A stretch of 35,437 bases of DNA from Dehalococcoidia bacterium. Lineage in GTDB: Bacteria; Chloroflexota; Dehalococcoidia; Tepidiformales; Tepidiformaceae. Shown here in pieces: positions 32,326-35,437 of the stretch. The position numbers were made by a program, and so were the translations under genes. The stretch spans positions 1-35,437 of the forward strand of contig SKSF01000194.1 in assembly GCA_007118095.1 (NCBI GenBank), in the 5' to 3' direction. The stretch's first letter is position 1, and every line of letters begins with the position of its first letter. The notes beneath the pieces are model-generated. The model did not search any database. It had not been told where the DNA came from and saw only the letters and a program-made list of their open reading frames with translations.

Positions 32326-32856
32326 ATGAGCATCACGTACCTGGACCCGTCGTCGGAGGCGACATTTGCGGACGAGCCCTATGCTCTGGCGACTGACACC
32401 CGGGCGGCGGGGCTGCGGGTGGGATTGCTAGCCAACTCCTTCCCGGGGGCGGTCCCGTTCATGGCGCAACTCGAGACAGCGTTGCGGGAGAAGCTGCCAG
32501 GCGCCACCTTTATCCACTTCCAGAAACCGGGCGTGACCCGGGTCCGGGACGAGCTTGCTGACGAAATCGGCGAGCAGTGCGACGTTTCCGTCGCGGCGTG
32601 GGGTCATTGAGGGAGCTGTACGTCCGGCACCGTGCGTGACGGCATACTCCTTGCACAACGAGGTCTCCCATCAATCGCGCTGGTGACCGAACGGTTCTGG
32701 GAACAGGGTCACCAGGTAGCATTCTCGGCCGGGATGACGGGAATCCCGCGGGTGAAGCTTCCGCATCCGCTTGCCGGGGCGACAACGGAACAGCTTCTCG
32801 AAGCGGCGCGGAAGGCTGTCCCGGACATCGTCGCAGCATGGGAAGGATGGGGCTGA
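32326..32856 (+). CDS. UGSC-family selenoprotein, TGA at 32608 read as selenocysteine
   Basis: A 176-residue protein when in-frame TGA (32608-32610) is read as Sec95. The frame before the TGA encodes GLRVGLLANSFPGAVPFMAQ and GVTRVRDELADEI, ending DVSVAAWGH. Directly after it the frame reads GSCTSGTVRDGILLAQRGLP, SIALVTERFW and VAFSAGMTGIPRVKLPHPLA. Joined, this gives Sec-Gly-Ser-Cys, the name-giving motif of the UGSC (seleno)protein family, in which other members have Cys-Gly-Ser-Cys. The two pieces lie in the same frame, so no frameshift is needed. A stem-loop follows the TGA. GGAGG lies 3 bases before ATG. The stop overlaps the next ATG by one base. The Sec/Cys pair suggests redox chemistry, but the reaction is unknown. 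Conventional calling would report two fragments. The alternative is a nonsense mutation. Confidence 0.87.
32608..32650 (+). promoter_or_regulatory. Candidate bacterial SECIS stem-loop after the Sec codon
   Basis: After TGA, GGAG (32612-32615) can pair with CTCC (32647-32650), enclosing an upper helix GTACG (32618-32622) with CGTGC (32631-32635, one G-U pair) and the 8-base loop TCCGGCAC. The apical loop begins 13 bases after the TGA and contains GG. Bacterial SECIS elements lie immediately after UGA inside the coding region, so the location fits. Alternative pairings exist, so the fold is tentative. Confidence 0.5.
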
Positions 32857-33935
32857 TGCAGGCAACGCGTTACCAGGCGGAAGACGAGGCGGTGGCAGCG
32901 GAGGAACTGTTCGAGTCCGGGTGGACCGACGGGCTGCCGGTGGTGGTGCCAACGCCCGAGCGTGTAGGGATGATGCTCGCGACCGGTGGGCTCGACCCGG
33001 ATGCCGTGCTGGGCACTGTGGGGCCATTGAACGGGACGGCGACGGTGGAAAAGGTCGCAGTGAACGCGGTCATGGCGGGGTGCCAGCCAGACTGGTTCCC
33101 GGTTGTCATCGCCGCAGTGCGGGCGGTGAGCCGGCCCGAATTCGATATCGGCGAAATCCAGAGCACGACACATGGACTGGGGCCGGTGGTGGTGGTGAAC
33201 GGCCCGGCGCGGGAGATATGCGGCGGGATAGCTTCCGGGTGGGGCGCGCTGGGGGCGGGCCATCGACCCAATGTCACCATAGGGCGGGCGCTGCGGCTCG
33301 TGTTGATGAACATCGGTGGCGGGCGGCCCGGGGTCACTGACATGGCTTTGCACGGGCAGCCGGGAAAGATTGCCTGTTGCTTCGCCGAGGCGGAGGAAGA
33401 GAGCCCGTTCGCTCCGCTCCACACCACATTCGGGTTCGCTGCAGAGGACAGCGCGGTGGTGGTCGCAGGTGTCGAAAGCCCACACTCGGTCGTTGCGTCG
33501 CCGAACCGCGGTGACCCCGAGGCAGCCGAACGGCTGGTACGGGTGATCGGGCGATCCATCGCGAACGCGGGTTCAAACAACACGTATTTCGGGACCGGGA
33601 ATGTGCTGGTCGTGCTCAACCCGGACCATGCCCAGTTGCTCGCCGACTTCGGGTATACGCGCGAGTCCTTGCGCGCCCGGGTTTGCGAGGAAGCGGTGAC
33701 GCCACGGGAGACGCTGGAGTCGTTCGCGCCGCTCAACCCGGTCCGGGGCGAAGAACCGCTGGTGCGGGCTATACGGGATGAACGGAACCTGCTGATCGCA
33801 GTCGCCGGGGGCACAGGTGTGTATTCGCAGGTGATGAACTCGTGGGGTGGCGGGACCTACGGCAACGTGGCAGTAGCACAGGAGATCGAGATCGACCAGG
33901 CGTGCGAGTTGCCCGGCACCGGGTACGCGCCCTAG
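32856..33935 (+). CDS. GWTDGLPVV-family partner protein of the UGSC selenoprotein
   Basis: A 359-residue soluble protein. The N-terminal signature ELFESGWTDGLPVVVPTPER is followed by TVEKVAVNAVMAGCQPDWFP, QSTTHGLGPVVVVNGPAREI, ATIG-type TIGRALRLVLMNIGGGRPGV, GKIACCFAEAEEESPFAPLH and TGVYSQVMNSWGGG. I recall this architecture beside or fused to UGSC domains in other bacteria; I know no biochemical function. A conserved Cys occurs in MAGC and a Cys pair in IACC. The start is ATG 32856, which overlaps the selenoprotein stop as TGATG; ATG 32838 is in frame but lies inside the preceding gene. The coupling suggests the two proteins act together at fixed ratio. No signal peptide is present. Confidence 0.82.
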   Translation: MQATRYQAEDEAVAAEELFESGWTDGLPVVVPTPERVGMMLATGGLDPDAVLGTVGPLNGTATVEKVAVNAVMAGCQPDWFPVVIAAVRAVSRPEFDIGEIQSTTHGLGPVVVVNGPAREICGGIASGWGALGAGHRPNVTIGRALRLVLMNIGGGRPGVTDMALHGQPGKIACCFAEAEEESPFAPLHTTFGFAAEDSAVVVAGVESPHSVVASPNRGDPEAAERLVRVIGRSIANAGSNNTYFGTGNVLVVLNPDHAQLLADFGYTRESLRARVCEEAVTPRETLESFAPLNPVRGEEPLVRAIRDERNLLIAVAGGTGVYSQVMNSWGGGTYGNVAVAQEIEIDQACELPGTGYAP

Positions 33936-33949
33936 CGAGGGCGCATCGG

Positions 33950-34174
33950 CTACCGGGAGCCAGCCTCGCCGTCGTCCTGTCGTTCGCCGGATGACGAGCG
34001 TCCGCGATCGAGGCGCTCGTTGGCGGCTTCTTTCAGTTTTTCGGCGCCTTCCTGGCCTTTTTCGACGGCAGCTTCGGCCACTTCGCGGGCTTTTTCGGCC
34101 GCGTCGCGAGCAGCTTCGGCACCGCGTTCGGGCAGGGACTTTTTCCGCCGGAGGATCCGGTCGAGGAGTTTCAT
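33950..34174 (-). CDS. Small charged coiled-coil protein
   Basis: A 74-residue protein starting MKLLDRILRRKKSLPERGAE and continuing as a highly charged Ala/Glu/Lys heptad-like helix (AARDAAEKAREVAEAAVEKG, EGAEKLKEAANERL), ending in a disordered Ser/Asp/Arg tail. The 11-residue-like repeats of Ala/Lys/Glu resemble small stress or LEA/YtxH-like proteins, but no family is certain. ATG 34174 follows AAGGAAGG and begins the basic amphipathic N-terminus, so the longer frame from 34237 is rejected. A TATAAG (34193-34198, minus strand) could be a -10, though it is very close to the start. The gene converges on the UGSC partner gene. Confidence 0.62.
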   Translation of the reverse strand: MKLLDRILRRKKSLPERGAEAARDAAEKAREVAEAAVEKGQEGAEKLKEAANERLDRGRSSSGERQDDGEAGSR

Positions 34175-34276
34175 CGCAGGACACCTTCCTTCCTTATAGA
34201 CAATGGGACAGCGGGTGGAGGTCCAGGGTGGATCCATCGTAGCGCAGGCTGACGGACTCGCGTGCAGGGGAGACGA

Positions 34277-34302
34277 AAGGGGCGCCCGGTTGGGCGCCCC
34301 TT
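34277..34302 (-). terminator. Terminator of the surface protein gene
   Basis: AAGGGGCGCCC and GGGCGCCCCTT form a perfect 11-bp stem with a 4-base loop, 41 bases downstream of the minus-strand stop. On the minus strand the 3' arm ends CCCCTT followed by TCG. The stem has the same AAGGGG/CCCCTT ends as the terminator at 2924-2951. Confidence 0.7.
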
Positions 34303-34342
34303 CATTTTGCCTGTGCCGACGTGCCCTGGCTGATGGCGCGGA

Positions 34343-35437
34343 CTACACGGAACCGGCTGCACGGCGGCGACGGGCGAGAGCGACCATCGTGAGGGAGCCA
34401 AGGATGGCAACGGCAGCCGCAACGATGGAGATGAAGCCGAAGGTCCCGCCATCCATGGAGAAGCCAGCGCCAGTGTCGGGTGGGCCAGGTGTAACCGTGG
34501 CGTCCGGGTCATCGACGGGCGTAGCGGTGGGTTCGGGTGTCCCGGTCACCGGCGTTTCTGTCTCCGGTGTTTCGGTCACCGGGGTCTCCGTCACCGGGGT
34601 TTCCGTGGCAGGCGGCGTCGTTGGTGTCGGCGTCGGTGCATCCGGGGCTTCCTTGTTGAAGAAGATGACCAGGTCATCGTCGTCGCCGTGGAGTTCAACC
34701 GGGATGTTGGTGGTTTCGACGCCAGCGGAGACGTGGCCATCATCTTCGAGGTAGTGGCCGATGCCGCTATAGCCCTCTTGCATTACCTCGGAGACGGTGC
34801 ATTCGCCAGCGGGCGCGGGATCGAGTTCGAAGACGATGGTGCCGTCGCTGTCGGCGCCGGTGGTGCCGCTATAGATGGTATCGCCGCAGACGAGGTCGAT
34901 CTGCCAGCCGTCGGCAGGTGTGTCACCGGGCATTGGGCCATCGAGCAGGTCGTCGGCGTTGCGCGGTTCGCCGATGTATTTCTCGACCGTGAGGACGGCC
35001 GGGCAAAGTTCGGGTGTGCCAGGCACGGGCTGGATGGCGAAGATGGAGTATTCGAGCTGGAAGATGAGCTCGTCCTGCTCCCAGGGGAAGCTTTCGGCGG
35101 TCACGGTGTTCGTGGTTGTGCCTGGTTCGCAGCTATCCGCGCGGGGGGCTTCGGTGTGGACATGAAGCTCAACCACGGCGCCCGCCTCGATGACACAATC
35201 GATGTCTTCGACAGCGTCGCCTTCTTCGAGGTTGCAGGCGGGCTCATCGGCGCTGGCGATGGCGCCGGGGTCAGTGAGCGTGAGGTCATGGGGGATGATC
35301 TGCTCGGAGTTGTCGATGGTGATAGTCCAGAGGGCGCGGCCGTCGTCCCAGCCGGTCCCCTGTTTATCGATGCGCAGGTCTTCGCAGGCGTCCGGGTCAC
35401 CGGGGACGGTGGTGGGGACTTCCTGGGCGGGGCTGCC
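34343..35437 (-). CDS. Large surface protein with SpaA-like domains and PPxTG-like C-terminal anchor, 5' truncated
   Basis: The frame is open without a stop to the window edge, so at least 364 C-terminal residues are seen and the N-terminus lies beyond 35437. The visible region has beta-sandwich modules: ITIDNSEQIIPHDLTLTDPG and CNLEEGDAVEDIDCVIEAGA, as in DUF11-like domains, then LTVEKYIGEP, ADGWQIDLVCGDTIYSG and GECTVSEVMQEGYSGIG, as in SpaA/prealbumin-like folds. A Thr/Pro/Glu repeat spacer leads to PPDTGAG, a membrane helix (GFISIVAAAVAILGSLTMVA) and RRRR, resembling a sorting signal. Internal GTG 35176 is not the start. The protein is probably displayed on the cell surface; ligand unknown. 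Confidence 0.83.
   Translation of the reverse strand, partial: GSPAQEVPTTVPGDPDACEDLRIDKQGTGWDDGRALWTITIDNSEQIIPHDLTLTDPGAIASADEPACNLEEGDAVEDIDCVIEAGAVVELHVHTEAPRADSCEPGTTTNTVTAESFPWEQDELIFQLEYSIFAIQPVPGTPELCPAVLTVEKYIGEPRNADDLLDGPMPGDTPADGWQIDLVCGDTIYSGTTGADSDGTIVFELDPAPAGECTVSEVMQEGYSGIGHYLEDDGHVSAGVETTNIPVELHGDDDDLVIFFNKEAPDAPTPTPTTPPATETPVTETPVTETPETETPVTGTPEPTATPVDDPDATVTPGPPDTGAGFSMDGGTFGFISIVAAAVAILGSLTMVALARRRRAAGSV
34545..34604 (-). repeat. Tandem 15-bp repeat in the spacer of the surface protein
   Basis: Four imperfect copies of GTCACCGGGGTTTCC (plus-strand sense) lie head to tail. They encode ETPVT-type units in the Thr/Pro/Glu spacer before the anchor. Copy number is likely to vary between strains. 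Confidence 0.75.

Noticed and set aside
32608-32610. TGA as a nonsense mutation making a pseudogene
   Set aside because: The frame continues with intact family sequence, the TGA sits exactly on the U of UGSC, and the downstream gene remains coupled and intact. Loss of function remains possible but is less likely.

Overview
The window comes from a GC-rich, gene-dense bacterial chromosome. No rRNA, tRNA, CRISPR array, insertion sequence or phage structural gene was seen. The gene content suggests a Chloroflexota-like or actinobacteria-like organism with aerobic, fatty-acid-degrading metabolism. It has several acyl-CoA dehydrogenase, crotonase and acyl-CoA synthetase genes, a homodimeric-type pyruvate dehydrogenase, a CysN-CysC fusion, secreted proteins with long Pro/Thr-rich linkers, and surface proteins ending in a PPxTG-like motif, a membrane helix and basic residues. 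A Dehalococcoidia/Tepidiforma-like placement is my best guess from content; it is inference and not proven by the window.

Layout. 1-7.2 kb: the 3' part of an acyl-CoA synthetase gene, a PhyH-type dioxygenase, a GlsB-type small membrane protein, gyrA, a PF04020-type membrane protein and a divergent crotonase. 7.4-12.8 kb: an RDD protein and a small membrane protein behind a start-site hairpin, two paralogous secreted NodB polysaccharide deacetylases (the second with AMIN-like and peptidoglycan-binding domains), a metallo-beta-lactamase-fold hydrolase and a PPOX-type flavin protein. 13.0-18.8 kb, all on the minus strand: two secreted or anchored proteins, an unusual acyl-CoA dehydrogenase homologue, a multi-spanning membrane protein, a HAD phosphatase of the ACAD10/epoxide-hydrolase type and another acyl-CoA dehydrogenase. 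18.9-20.8 kb: a YgjP-type metallopeptidase, a membrane-anchored unknown and a VOC protein. 20.9-23.7 kb: cysD-cysNC for sulfate activation to PAPS. 23.8-30.3 kb: a CAP-domain lipoprotein, a candidate Cys-rich micro-ORF and aceE-aceF-lpd encoding the complete pyruvate dehydrogenase complex. 30.3-31.8 kb: a ferric-reductase-like flavoprotein gene with a 30-residue membrane microprotein at its 3' end, coupled by a one-base overlap. 32.3-33.9 kb: the most striking locus. 34-35.4 kb: a small charged helical protein and the 3' end of a large surface protein gene.

Main discovery. Two apparently separate short reading frames at 32326-32610 and 32632-32856 are one gene interrupted by an in-frame TGA at 32608. 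Reading that TGA as selenocysteine gives exactly Sec-Gly-Ser-Cys followed by a well-formed domain, the signature of the UGSC (seleno)protein family. The gene overlaps by one base (TGATG) with a 359-residue partner containing the GWTDGLPVV motif, so the pair looks like a coupled two-gene selenium redox module that ordinary gene callers would split. Smaller observations include the micro-ORFs, a metallopeptidase whose homology extends past any canonical start codon, a hairpin covering a ribosome binding site, alternative hairpins ahead of the selenoprotein gene, and enzymes lacking expected catalytic residues.
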